From the NCBI GenBank assembly GCA_900315125.1, contig OMXT01000066.1, forward strand, positions 1 through 40,702: 40,702 nt of DNA. The letters are read 5' to 3'. The notes under the pieces were generated by a model. It had not been told where the DNA came from. It saw only the letters and a list, made by a program, of their open reading frames with translations, and searched no databases. This DNA is from an uncultured Eubacteriales bacterium (GTDB lineage: Bacteria > Bacillota > Clostridia > Peptostreptococcales > Anaerovoracaceae). This document shows, one piece after another, positions 1 through 7,643 of the stretch. The number at the start of each line of letters is the position of its first letter. Position 1 is the stretch's first letter. Made by a program: the position numbers and the translations under genes.

Positions 1-3
1 GCC

Positions 4-276
4 GTGCTTCCCGCGTGTGCGGGGGTGATCCCTTGCCCGGGCGGTGAGCCACTCCCGCGATTATGTGCTTCCCGCGTGTGCGGGGGTGATCCCACTGTAC
101 GGACACAACGGTGGAGCACGAGAAACTGCTTCCCGCGTGTGCGGGGGTGATCCCGCCTCTGCCACGCTCCGGAGCACCTGCTCATAGTGCTTCCCGCGTG
201 TGCGGGGGTGATCCCGGTTCGCATCAGTGTCCTTTTGATACAGTCTGGTGCTTCCCGCGTGTGCGGGGGTGATCCT
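4..276 (+). CRISPR. Type I-E-like CRISPR array, trailing end (5 repeats, 4 spacers)
   Basis: Five 29-base repeats begin at 4, 65, 126, 187 and 248, each separated by exactly 32 bases of unrelated sequence. The repeat starts GTGCTTCCCGCG, contains a short GC-rich palindrome (CCCGCG..GCGGGGG) and ends GATCCC, which is the pattern of subtype I-E repeats. The third repeat has C instead of G at its first base, and the fifth ends in T instead of C. Degeneration of the repeat after which no further repeat follows suggests this is the leader-distal end, so transcription should run left to right. The leader and cas genes would lie left of the window. No cas gene is present here, so the subtype call rests on repeat length, spacer length and sequence only. 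Confidence 0.95.
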
Positions 277-381
277 CGGATAGGGGAATACGAATTACGA
301 TTTCATTTCCCTTCGAGTTGATGTATGATTATGATGTAGTTTATCGCAGAGAAAAAGAAAGATGCATAGAAGGAACATAGG

Positions 382-813
382 ATGAAGAAGATAATCGACA
401 TTTCCGTCGACATGGACGGATTTTGCTTCCCTAATAATCCGCAGCTGGACCTGAGAGGTCCTTTCAGCCGGGTACAGGGCCGGAACAGAGAATATGTTTA
501 TGACTTTACGCTTTGTACCCAGAGCGGCACTCACATTCAGGGTCCTCATTATTTCAGGGAGAAGGGCAGGCGGATCGATGACTTCGGGCTGGATCAGTTC
601 CTGGCGGAGGCGTATATCATCGACTGCCCGAAGCGAGGGGAGGATACGACCAGGGATGATCTGGAGGCGCTCCTCGATGGCATTGACTTAAGGGACAAAG
701 CCCTGGTTCTGTACACGGGCCACATGAAGGAGCTGCTTGCATCAGGCAGGCTGATCAATGAAGAACGCCCGGGTCTTTCCATGGACGCAGCGGAAACACA
801 TGATAATACATGA
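382..813 (+). CDS. Cyclase-family (COG1878-like) protein, C-terminally truncated
   Basis: A 143-residue reading frame that resembles the N-terminal two thirds of the cyclase/kynurenine-formamidase-like family, metal-dependent hydrolases usually a little over 200 residues long. It has the opening strand with DISVDMDG and the metal-site segment SGTHIQGPHYF around residues 47-57. In the family the common form is GTHxDxPxH, so the aspartate is replaced by Q here. The sequence follows the family as far as PGLSMDAAE and then ends abruptly in THDNT before a stop; the last 70 or so residues are missing. The next gene starts about 40 bases later, so the loss looks like a deletion of the 3' end. A purine-rich stretch (AGAAGGAAC) lies before the ATG. 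It is probably a decaying gene, although a short product could still be made. Confidence 0.7.
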   Translation: MKKIIDISVDMDGFCFPNNPQLDLRGPFSRVQGRNREYVYDFTLCTQSGTHIQGPHYFREKGRRIDDFGLDQFLAEAYIIDCPKRGEDTTRDDLEALLDGIDLRDKALVLYTGHMKELLASGRLINEERPGLSMDAAETHDNT

Positions 814-856
814 CAGAGCATTACAGAAATGACAGATCATATGAGGAGAAACAGGC

Positions 857-1729
857 ATGAAGAATAAGACGATCATTACCGCAGCAACCACAGGCTCCTG
901 GCCGACGAAGGAAAAGAATCCAAACGTGCCTTTGTCCCCGGAAGAAATCGCAGCGGATGTGTACCAGTGCTGGCAGGCCGGCGCAGCGATCGCCCATCTG
1001 CATATGAGGGACGACCAGGGAAAGAAGACGCTGGATCCGGCGAAGTTCCGGGAAACCAGGCATCTGCTGGAAACGAATCACCCGGACTGCGATATAATCC
1101 TGAATATGACTACATCAGGCATGTCAGCGGCGGATCCGTCGAAGGGAGCGGTATTGAATGAGAGTCGGATGGAGCATCTGATCGAGCTGCGGCCGGAGAT
1201 GGGGACGTTTGACTGCGGAACGCTGAACTGGCAGAACCGCAGTGTATTCCGCAACAGTCCGCAGTTCCTGGAGGGACTGGGCCGGAAAATGCAGGAGATC
1301 GGCGTCAAGCCGGAGGTCGAGGCCTTCGATCCCGGGATGATCGGCAATGCGGCATATTATGTGAAGAAGGGCGTTCTGAAAGAGCCGGTGCATTTTCAGT
1401 TCTGCATGGGATGCCCGGGAGGCATTCCCGCTTCAGTAAAAAATCTCCTGTTTATGAAAGAGACCATGGAACGGCTGGTGCCCGGTTCCACATGGTCTGC
1501 CTTCGGCGTAGGGAAGGGCGCCATGGAGATTCTCTATGCCGCCGTCGCTCTGGGCGGCAATGTCCGGGTAGGCATGGAGGACAACGTTCTGTATCTGAAA
1601 GGGCAGCCGGCAGACTCTAACCGGCAGTTCGTTGAGCGGGCAGCCCGGGTGATCCGCGAGTACGGCAATGAACCGGCAACGCCGGACGAGGCAAGGGAAA
1701 TACTGGGACTCAGCCCGGCAGAGCGATGA
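857..1729 (+). CDS. Beta-keto acid cleavage enzyme (BKACE/DUF849; 3-keto-5-aminohexanoate cleavage enzyme family)
   Basis: A full-length, 290-residue member of the BKACE family (formerly DUF849). These Zn-dependent TIM-barrel enzymes react a beta-keto acid with acetyl-CoA, giving acetoacetate and a new CoA ester. The best-known member is Kce of lysine fermentation. Visible family marks are ITAATTG near the N-terminus, the metal-binding H47-L-H49 followed by R51 (AHLHMRD), a central segment with PEVEAFDPGM, and GNVRVGMEDN near residue 235. A GAGGAG ribosome site precedes the ATG. Substrate cannot be read from sequence: related proteins act on different keto acids, and the other lysine-fermentation genes (kamA, kdd, kal) are not in the window. 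It lies directly after the truncated cyclase gene, possibly the remains of one catabolic operon. Confidence 0.88.
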   Translation: MKNKTIITAATTGSWPTKEKNPNVPLSPEEIAADVYQCWQAGAAIAHLHMRDDQGKKTLDPAKFRETRHLLETNHPDCDIILNMTTSGMSAADPSKGAVLNESRMEHLIELRPEMGTFDCGTLNWQNRSVFRNSPQFLEGLGRKMQEIGVKPEVEAFDPGMIGNAAYYVKKGVLKEPVHFQFCMGCPGGIPASVKNLLFMKETMERLVPGSTWSAFGVGKGAMEILYAAVALGGNVRVGMEDNVLYLKGQPADSNRQFVERAARVIREYGNEPATPDEAREILGLSPAER

Positions 1730-1767
1730 GCTACTGTATGCTGTAACCGGCGCCGTACAGCCGCATG

Positions 1768-2436
1768 CTACTGCGCCTTCAGGATGCTGCGCCAGGTACT
1801 GGCCGGCGCGTCCTGATCCAGAGAAGCAGAGTAGGAATAATCCTCATCCTGCCAGACAGCAAGGCAGTATCCATCTCCGCTTCCCTTAAGGATAACTGTC
1901 ACATCGCTGACAGTTATTTTCTTTTGCGAGGAATAATCATTATAGTCGCCGCTGACATCGTCGCTGCCTTTTCCCTTGCGGTAGACTGCCTGATGATCCG
2001 TTCCCAAATAGGTAACCTCCGCCATGTCCTTTCCATAGGCTGTATAGACCGTTTTCTGAACATTAAAGGGCAGAGAGACCGCGTTCAGACCAGGCACCGA
2101 GAATCCGACCGCTTTTTCCAGATCCATCCGGCTGGCCGCCTCTGCTGCCTCGTTCACCGGGCTGGTAACGGAGGGAGGCGCGCTTGTGTCCGTATCGCTG
2201 CCGGGGAGGTAATCTGGCAGAGCAAGCCCGCCGGCGAGCATGATGGCAAGACAGGCGGCCAGGGCGGTGAACCGGCGGAGACCGGAAAAACTGCGGCGGC
2301 CTGCGGCTGTATTCTTTCGGATCGGCGCGGCAGCGGACGCAGTGAGATCTGCCTGCTCTATATTGTTCAGGATGCGCTCATGCATCTGGGGCGTTACCTG
2401 TACGCGATCCATTATTTCTGCGTATTTATTCTCCAA
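1768..2436 (-). CDS. Membrane-anchored anti-sigma factor-like protein
   Basis: A 222-residue protein with a short cytoplasmic N-terminus rich in charged residues, one hydrophobic segment around residues 55-75 (ALAACLAIMLAGGLALP), and an extracytoplasmic domain of about 140 residues resembling DUF4367-like domains of anti-sigma proteins. Its gene overlaps the end of the ECF sigma gene by 11 bases, which suggests translational coupling and a partnership with that sigma factor. A TTG at 2436 is preferred as start because the GAGGAG site lies 7 bases before it; an in-frame TTG two codons earlier lies too close to the site. There is no clear zinc-finger anti-sigma (HxxxCxxC) motif, so the inhibitor role is inferred from topology and position. 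The signal sensed is unknown. Confidence 0.72.
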   Translation of the reverse strand: MENKYAEIMDRVQVTPQMHERILNNIEQADLTASAAAPIRKNTAAGRRSFSGLRRFTALAACLAIMLAGGLALPDYLPGSDTDTSAPPSVTSPVNEAAEAASRMDLEKAVGFSVPGLNAVSLPFNVQKTVYTAYGKDMAEVTYLGTDHQAVYRKGKGSDDVSGDYNDYSSQKKITVSDVTVILKGSGDGYCLAVWQDEDYSYSASLDQDAPASTWRSILKAQ

Positions 2437-3067
2437 AGTCAAACTCCTCTTTCAGCACGGACTTCAGCTTCTGTCTGCCTCGGGTCAGGTTGGAGCGGAC
2501 CGTAGATTCCTTCATCTCCAGGATCCCGGCGATCTGCGCCGTGGAATATCCTTCAGCGTAGAAAAGGTGGATGACCTCACGGTATTTCTCCGGAAGACAC
2601 CGGACAGCATCCCACACAAAGGCCAGGTCCCGCCGCTCCTCGGCGGCCAGGTCGTCCATCAGTTCATCGCTCTGGCGGACCGCATTGTATTTAATCCGGT
2701 TCTTGCTGAGATTGGCGGCGACCCGAAGGAGCCAGGCCTTCTCATGGGCTGGCGTTTCCAGAGCAGGCGCTGTTTTCAGAAACTGGATCAAAGTGTCCTG
2801 CAGAATGTCCTCGGCATCCTCCATATTATGAAGATAAGAATATGCCATGCGGAGTACGGAATTGCCATACTGGCGGAGCAGACGGTCGGCCTGACTGCGG
2901 ACCCGGCTGCTCTCGTTCTGCGGCGGGTATGCTCCTGCGTCTGTCTTCCTGTCTGCGGCGTCAGACCCCCGGGCGGCCTGAGCCCGGGCGAATAAGATCC
3001 GAAGCCGGAGAAGCAGCCGACCGGGCAGGTCTGTTCTGAAATTACCAGCGGTTATACTGTTTTCCAA
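2426..3067 (-). CDS. ECF-type RNA polymerase sigma factor
   Basis: A 213-residue sigma-70 family protein of the extracytoplasmic-function group. Region 2 spans about residues 58-125 (LLRQYGNSVLRMAYSYL, then DAEDILQDTLIQFL) and binds core polymerase and the -10 element. Region 4 spans about 150-205 with a helix-turn-helix (GYSTAQIAGILEMKESTVRSNL) for -35 recognition. The start is a TTG preceded by AAAGGAAGG at a normal distance, so about 55 residues precede region 2, an unusually long basic N-terminus; an internal start cannot be excluded. It is followed, with overlap, by a one-TM protein that probably acts as its anti-sigma factor. ECF sigma factors usually control their own operon and a small envelope-stress or sensory regulon. 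The target genes are not evident here. Confidence 0.9.
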   Translation of the reverse strand: MENSITAGNFRTDLPGRLLLRLRILFARAQAARGSDAADRKTDAGAYPPQNESSRVRSQADRLLRQYGNSVLRMAYSYLHNMEDAEDILQDTLIQFLKTAPALETPAHEKAWLLRVAANLSKNRIKYNAVRQSDELMDDLAAEERRDLAFVWDAVRCLPEKYREVIHLFYAEGYSTAQIAGILEMKESTVRSNLTRGRQKLKSVLKEEFDFGE

Positions 3068-3201
3068 ATTCTGTCCTTCCTTTCATCAACTGCTGAATCT
3101 ATGTAAAACTTTCACTTAACATACAACTGGGCGGCCCAAAATGCTGCAGATAATAAAATTTTTCTTATAGAGATTCTAACATGAGAAGAAGAAATACGCA
3201 C

Positions 3202-3221
3202 AAAAAATTCCGGCTCCGGAA
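3202..3221 (-). terminator. Rho-independent terminator of hydCBA
   Basis: On the minus strand a short hairpin (TTCCG, loop GAGC, CGGAA; 3208-3221) is followed by six T. It lies about 55 bases after the hydA stop codon. Confidence 0.7.
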
Positions 3222-3277
3222 ACAAAGCCCTGACTGGCTCTGTTCCGGACACCGGAGTTACTGTTCTGAAGCAGACA

Positions 3278-4990
3278 TCAGTGTAATGTGTTTCCCTTCA
3301 CATAATCTACGTGGAGCAGCTCATGCTCCCTGCCGAGAAGGGGACCGCTGTAAAGCTCCTTCATCAGCGGATTATCCTGAGGACGGCGGGTCGGATTCAT
3401 GCGGTCCACGGTATAGAGGCCTTCACCGCGGACAGCGCGTCCTCTTTCATCTTCGTAGGGCTGTCCGGCGCCGCTGACGCAGCCGCCGGGGCAGGCCATG
3501 ATCTCGATAAAGTCATACTGGACCTCGCCGGACCGGACTTTGTTCAGGAGATCAGAAGCATTAGCAAGGCCGCTGACGATGGCGATGCGCACATCCCTGT
3601 CTTTGTAGGGAACGACCGTTTCCTTTACGGAATCCATGCCACGCACGCCCGTGAAGGCCAGGTGAGCCAGGCTCGTTCTTGTACCGTCGCTGGCGATCCG
3701 GCGGAGCACCGCTTCTGTCAGGCCTCCGGTAACGCCGAAGATCATTCCTGCTCCGGAGCATGTGCCGAAGGGCGTGTCCGGCGCTTCCGGCTGCAGCTTC
3801 TCAAAGATGATCCCGGAAGAGCGGATCATGCGGATCAGCTCCTGGGTGGTGATGACCATATCCGTATCGGGCATACCATCCTGACGGAATTCTTCTCTTG
3901 CTGCCTCAAACTTTTTGGCAGTGCAGGGCATGATCGCAATGTGGCAGTGGGTCTTTCCCTCCAGCTCCTCGCTGTCTTTCAGGTGATCCTTAATTACAGA
4001 AGCGAACATGCTCATGGGGGAGCGGCAGGTGGATACATTGGGAAGGAAGTCCCGATACTTCTTCTCCGCGAACTGGACCCATGCCGGGCAGCAGGAGGAG
4101 ATCAGGGGCAGGTTTTCGCCGGTTTCCAGCCGGTGAATCAGTTCCTCGGATTCCTCTATGACTGTCAGGTCCGCGCCGGCGGATGTATCATAGACCTGAT
4201 CTACGCCCAGACGGTGAAGAACAGCGACGATCCGCTCTACCGCGTGGTCATCATTTTCCATGCCCAGACCCTTGCTCAGGGCGACACGGACAGCGGGAGC
4301 GATCTGGCATGTTACGTAAACGCTGGGGTCGTCCAACACTTTCCACATGTCTTCTGTATTGTCATGGATCGTCAGCGCGCCGGTGGGGCAGGCAGCCGTG
4401 CAGCGGCCGCAGCCGATGCAGTCTGTTTCAGCGATGGGCCGGCTGAACGCTGTATTGATTCTGGCGTGGGAGCCCCGGAAGGAGAAGTCTATGGCGCCTA
4501 CATTCTGGACCTCGTTGCACTCCCGGACGCAGTCGCCGCAGAGAATGCATTTGCTCGGGTTGCGGACAATGCAGGGAGAAGAAATATCCATGCTGCCCTC
4601 CGGGCATGTCTGGGGGAAGCGGACCTGGTGAATGCCGAACTGCTGTGCAAGCTCCTGAAGCTTGCAGCTTCCGCTCTTGCCGCAGGTTGTACACTCTCTG
4701 TCGTGGTTTGCCAGGAGAAGTTCCAGGATGTTCTTTCTGTACTTGCGGAGACGGCTGGTGTTCGTCCGGATCTTCATTCCGGCTTTGGGAATGGTGGAGC
4801 AGCTGGCCATGAGACGGCCCCTCTCATCTTCCACCATGCACATCCGGCAGGCGCCGTAGATGGACAGCTCTGTATGATAGCAGAAGGTGGGCATCTCTAT
4901 GCCGTTGTCCCGGATGAGATCCAGCAGATTCCTCTGATCTCCGATCTCGACGGGCATGCCGTCAATTTCCATGATCTGTCTTGGTGCCAT
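3278..4990 (-). CDS. hydA: [FeFe] hydrogenase catalytic subunit HydA of a trimeric HydABC enzyme
   Basis: A 570-residue hydrogenase subunit that reduces protons to H2 in the cytoplasm and takes electrons through iron-sulfur clusters. Domains in order: a [2Fe-2S] domain (cysteines near 37, 48, 51, 64), a His-Cys [4Fe-4S] site (H96, C100, C103, C109), two ferredoxin-type [4Fe-4S] sites (C148-C158 and C191-C201), then the H-cluster domain. The H-cluster motifs are L1 SSCCPAW (298-304), L2 MPCTAKKFE (354-362) and L3 MACPGGCVSGAGQP (498-511). Compared with the usual TSCCPxW and GGGQP, L1 has S for T and L3 has A for the middle G; the proton-relay C300 and cluster ligands are kept. The ATG overlaps the hydB stop as TAATG, with GAGGAGG upstream. 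Together with HydB and HydC it fits the electron-bifurcating or NADH-dependent group. Confidence 0.95.
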   Translation of the reverse strand: MAPRQIMEIDGMPVEIGDQRNLLDLIRDNGIEMPTFCYHTELSIYGACRMCMVEDERGRLMASCSTIPKAGMKIRTNTSRLRKYRKNILELLLANHDRECTTCGKSGSCKLQELAQQFGIHQVRFPQTCPEGSMDISSPCIVRNPSKCILCGDCVRECNEVQNVGAIDFSFRGSHARINTAFSRPIAETDCIGCGRCTAACPTGALTIHDNTEDMWKVLDDPSVYVTCQIAPAVRVALSKGLGMENDDHAVERIVAVLHRLGVDQVYDTSAGADLTVIEESEELIHRLETGENLPLISSCCPAWVQFAEKKYRDFLPNVSTCRSPMSMFASVIKDHLKDSEELEGKTHCHIAIMPCTAKKFEAAREEFRQDGMPDTDMVITTQELIRMIRSSGIIFEKLQPEAPDTPFGTCSGAGMIFGVTGGLTEAVLRRIASDGTRTSLAHLAFTGVRGMDSVKETVVPYKDRDVRIAIVSGLANASDLLNKVRSGEVQYDFIEIMACPGGCVSGAGQPYEDERGRAVRGEGLYTVDRMNPTRRPQDNPLMKELYSGPLLGREHELLHVDYVKGNTLH

Positions 4991-6885
4991 TAGAATACCT
5001 CCTCTATCGCGTCAAAGCTGCAGACTGCCTTGCAGCTGCCGCACTTGATGCACGTGTTCTGATTGATTACATATGGCTTTTTCAGCTCGCCAGTAATTGC
5101 TGTAACGGGGCACTGGCGGGCGCATTTGGAACAGCCTCTGCACAGGTCTTTGTTTATCACATAGCGTTTCAGCTTGCTGCAGACGCCCGCAGGACAGCGT
5201 TTGTCTCTGATGTGTGCCATATATTCATCGCGGAAGCGGCGGATGGTGCCTTCTACTGGGTTAGGCGCCGTCTTGCCGAGACCGCATAGCGATGTGTTCT
5301 TTACGGTATCTGCCAGTTCCTCCAGCAGGTCCAGATCCTCTTCTGTGCCTTCGCCGGCGACGATCTTCTCCAGTATCTGCAGCATCCGCTTGGTTCCTTC
5401 ACGGCAGGGAACGCATTTTCCGCAGGATTCGTTCTGAGTGAAATTCATGAAGAAGCGGGCAACTTCTACCATACATGTCTGGTCATCCATGACAACGAGA
5501 CCGCCGGAACCGATGATTGCTCCCACTTCCTTCAGGGAATCGAAGTCCAGGGGGCGATCCAGGTCATCCTTCGTCAGGCAGCCGCCGGAAGGTCCGCCGA
5601 TCTGGACGGCCTTCAGATCTCTTCCGCCCCGGATGCCGCCGCCGATGTCATAGATGACTTCCCGGAGGGTGATGCCCATGGGTACTTCGATCAGGCCGGT
5701 GTTCAGAATATTTCCGGTGAGAGAGAATACCTTGGTGCCGGGGCTGTTAGCCGGGCCGATTCCAAGATACCAGTCCGCGCCGTTTTCTATGATTAGAGGT
5801 ACGTTGGCATAGGTTTCTACATTATTAAGTACTGTCGGTTTGGCAAAGAGTCCGTGCTCCACCGTGCGGGGCGGCTTGACTCTCGGCATGCCCCGGTGGC
5901 CTTCTATGGATGCGGTCAGGGCAGAACCTTCTCCGCAGACGAAGGCGCCTGCGCCCCGGTTGATGTGGATATGGAAGCGCCGTCCGGAACCGAGGATGTC
6001 ATCGCCGAGAATGCCCAGTTCTTCCATCTGGCCGATCATGATCCCCAGACGTTTGACTGCATTGGGGTACTCCGCCCGGACGTAAATATATCCCTCTTCT
6101 GCGCCCACGGCGATGCCTGCGATGATCATCCCCTCCAGCATACGGGCGGGGATCCCTTCCATGACACCCTGGTCCATGAATGCGCCGGGGTCTCCTTCAT
6201 CACCGTTGCATACGACGTACTTCGGCGTCTCTTCCTGACGCAGAACGGATTTCCATTTGATGCCGGCGCGGAACCCGCTGCCGCCTCTTCCTCTCAGGTT
6301 GGACTTATCGATCTCCTCGACGATATCCTGCTGGCTCATGGAGCCCAGTGCCTTAGCCAGTGCAGTAAGTCCGCCGATGGCGATATAGTCATTAATAGAT
6401 GTGGAATTGATCCTGTCGCTGTCGCCGTATACCAGGCGCGTCTGTTTTTTATAGAAAGGAATGTCGTCATGACGGCGGTAGACGGTCCCGTTCTGGTGAA
6501 CCGCAAGACGGTCTATGGGCTCGCCTGCGACGAGGCTCATCTCGATGATCTCCTCGCAGTCCTCCGGCTTAACTTTGGTATACATCCAGCCTTCCGGTTC
6601 GATGCGGACGACAGGGCCCAGTTCGCACATGCCGTGGCAGCCCGTGGCTTTCAAACCGGTGAGATCTTCTGGAACGTCATCGTGGGGATCCATTGCCAGA
6701 CTTACTTCGTAGGGCAGCCCCTTCTCTTCCAGTATCCGCTGAAATTCTCTGTGTACATCCATGGCGCCGCAGGAGAGGCAGCCGTTTCCGCTGCAGACGA
6801 GGATCTTTTTCTTTTCGCGGGCAAAGGCCTGTTCGCAGGTTTTTCGGTATTCGGCCAGGTCATTCAGGCTGCAGAGTCTAGTCAT
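4990..6885 (-). CDS. hydB: HydB, NuoF-like flavin/NADH subunit of the HydABC hydrogenase
   Basis: A 631-residue NADH-binding subunit. The N-terminal 120 residues form a thioredoxin-like [2Fe-2S] domain (cysteines in VCSGNGCLSCG and GCHGMCELG). Next comes the NuoF core: the FMN/NADH segment with NLRGRGGSGFRAG and NGDEGDPGAFMD, the SLBB region, and the [4Fe-4S] site in ESCGKCVPCREGT plus a later cysteine in TSLCGLG. The C-terminus carries two ferredoxin-type [4Fe-4S] motifs (CRGCSKCARQCP and CIKCGSCKAVC). This layout is typical of HydB in bifurcating hydrogenases, in which FMN couples NADH and ferredoxin oxidation. A GAGGAGG site precedes the ATG. The gene overlaps hydC by 8 bases and hydA by one, so the three are translated as a unit. 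Confidence 0.95.
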   Translation of the reverse strand: MTRLCSLNDLAEYRKTCEQAFAREKKKILVCSGNGCLSCGAMDVHREFQRILEEKGLPYEVSLAMDPHDDVPEDLTGLKATGCHGMCELGPVVRIEPEGWMYTKVKPEDCEEIIEMSLVAGEPIDRLAVHQNGTVYRRHDDIPFYKKQTRLVYGDSDRINSTSINDYIAIGGLTALAKALGSMSQQDIVEEIDKSNLRGRGGSGFRAGIKWKSVLRQEETPKYVVCNGDEGDPGAFMDQGVMEGIPARMLEGMIIAGIAVGAEEGYIYVRAEYPNAVKRLGIMIGQMEELGILGDDILGSGRRFHIHINRGAGAFVCGEGSALTASIEGHRGMPRVKPPRTVEHGLFAKPTVLNNVETYANVPLIIENGADWYLGIGPANSPGTKVFSLTGNILNTGLIEVPMGITLREVIYDIGGGIRGGRDLKAVQIGGPSGGCLTKDDLDRPLDFDSLKEVGAIIGSGGLVVMDDQTCMVEVARFFMNFTQNESCGKCVPCREGTKRMLQILEKIVAGEGTEEDLDLLEELADTVKNTSLCGLGKTAPNPVEGTIRRFRDEYMAHIRDKRCPAGVCSKLKRYVINKDLCRGCSKCARQCPVTAITGELKKPYVINQNTCIKCGSCKAVCSFDAIEEVF

Positions 6886-7360
6886 CGTTTTCCTCCTCTC
6901 TCAGCTTGCGCAGCAGGGCAGAAGCCTTGTCGGGCGTCATATTGGGATGCATTTCCCCGTCCAGCGTCATCGCCGGGGCAAGGCCGCAGGCGCCGAGACA
7001 GGATACGGTCTCCACTGTGTACAGCAGGTCTTCAGTGGTCGTATGGCTTTCAGTCAGGCCGAGTTCTGTGCGGAGCCGGTCCAGGATCGGCTGGGAGCGG
7101 CGGACATGACATGCTGTCCCGTCGCAGCAGCGGAAGATGTGTTTGCCCTTTGGTTCCAGTGAGAAATCAGCATAGAATGTGGCAACGCCGTACAGGCGCG
7201 CTTCGCCGATGTCCAGTGCGCGTGCTACGTAAGGAAAAATTTCCTTCGGAAGATAGTTATACTCTTCCTGGATGTCCTGAAGTATGGCGATGACAGCCTG
7301 TTTGCTGCGTCCGTGGGCATCCAGAATGGAGTCTATTCTGGAAAAATCAACAGTGCTCAT
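6878..7360 (-). CDS. hydC: HydC, NuoE-like [2Fe-2S] subunit of the HydABC hydrogenase
   Basis: A 160-residue NuoE-type subunit. It has an N-terminal helical part, then a thioredoxin-like fold with a four-cysteine [2Fe-2S] site, two cysteines in CCDGTACH and two in SCLGACGLAP. The start at 7360 (protein begins MSTVDF) is chosen because AGGAGG lies 6 bases upstream. The frame is open for another 36 codons upstream, but that part runs through a large inverted repeat in the untranslated leader and lacks similarity to the family. It is the first gene of hydC-hydB-hydA. A sigma-A-like promoter lies about 100 bases upstream, with a long stem-loop in the leader between. Confidence 0.93.
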   Translation of the reverse strand: MSTVDFSRIDSILDAHGRSKQAVIAILQDIQEEYNYLPKEIFPYVARALDIGEARLYGVATFYADFSLEPKGKHIFRCCDGTACHVRRSQPILDRLRTELGLTESHTTTEDLLYTVETVSCLGACGLAPAMTLDGEMHPNMTPDKASALLRKLREEENDD

Positions 7361-7389
7361 AGTACCTCCTAATATTGGCAGAGCAAAAC

Positions 7390-7443
7390 ACTGCCGAATC
7401 CAGTTACTGTCGGTCAAAAAACAAAAGCAACCGGATCGGCAGT
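7390..7443 (-). promoter_or_regulatory. Long stem-loop in the hydCBA leader
   Basis: Two arms, 7429-7443 and 7390-7405, pair over 15 base pairs with one bulged base and one G-U pair, around a 23-base loop. It lies between the predicted transcription start (about 7460) and the hydC ribosome site. On the RNA the 3' arm is followed by GTTTTG, a weak U-tract. It may be an attenuator or mRNA-stability element, or at DNA level a repressor operator. No known riboswitch or Rex site was recognised. Confidence 0.55.
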
Positions 7444-7466
7444 GGTATGAATATTTATTCTTCCTC

Positions 7467-7495
7467 ATTATACCTGTCTGTGAAAAAATTGTCCA
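7467..7495 (-). promoter_or_regulatory. Promoter of hydCBA
   Basis: On the minus strand TGGACA (7490-7495) and TATAAT (7467-7472) are separated by 17 bases, close to the sigma-A consensus. The predicted start is near 7460, giving a leader of about 100 bases. Confidence 0.7.
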
Positions 7496-7563
7496 TGATT
7501 TTTATCTTATTCACAAAAAAACATTAATATATATGTGATTTATAATTGATTATTGATAAATCA

Positions 7564-7591
7564 TTGATTTTCGTGAATGGTGAAGTATAAT
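7564..7591 (+). promoter_or_regulatory. Promoter of the CmpB-like gene
   Basis: TTGATT (7564-7569) and a perfect TATAAT (7586-7591) are spaced by 16 bases. The expected start, near 7598, is downstream of the first in-frame ATG at 7593 and so supports translation from the later ATG at 7644. Confidence 0.55.
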
Positions 7592-7643
7592 TATGTATCA
7601 TATAGCAGAAAAGTCAGAGAAGGATAAACCAGAGAGGGATATA

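Noticed and set aside
3311..4993. A 560-codon plus-strand open frame
   Set aside because: It is the antisense of hydA, which has complete hydrogenase motifs and good ribosome sites on the minus strand. The plus frame gives no recognisable protein.
5854..7293. A 479-codon plus-strand open frame across hydB/hydC
   Set aside because: Antisense shadow of the conserved HydB and HydC reading frames; no ribosome site or family similarity.
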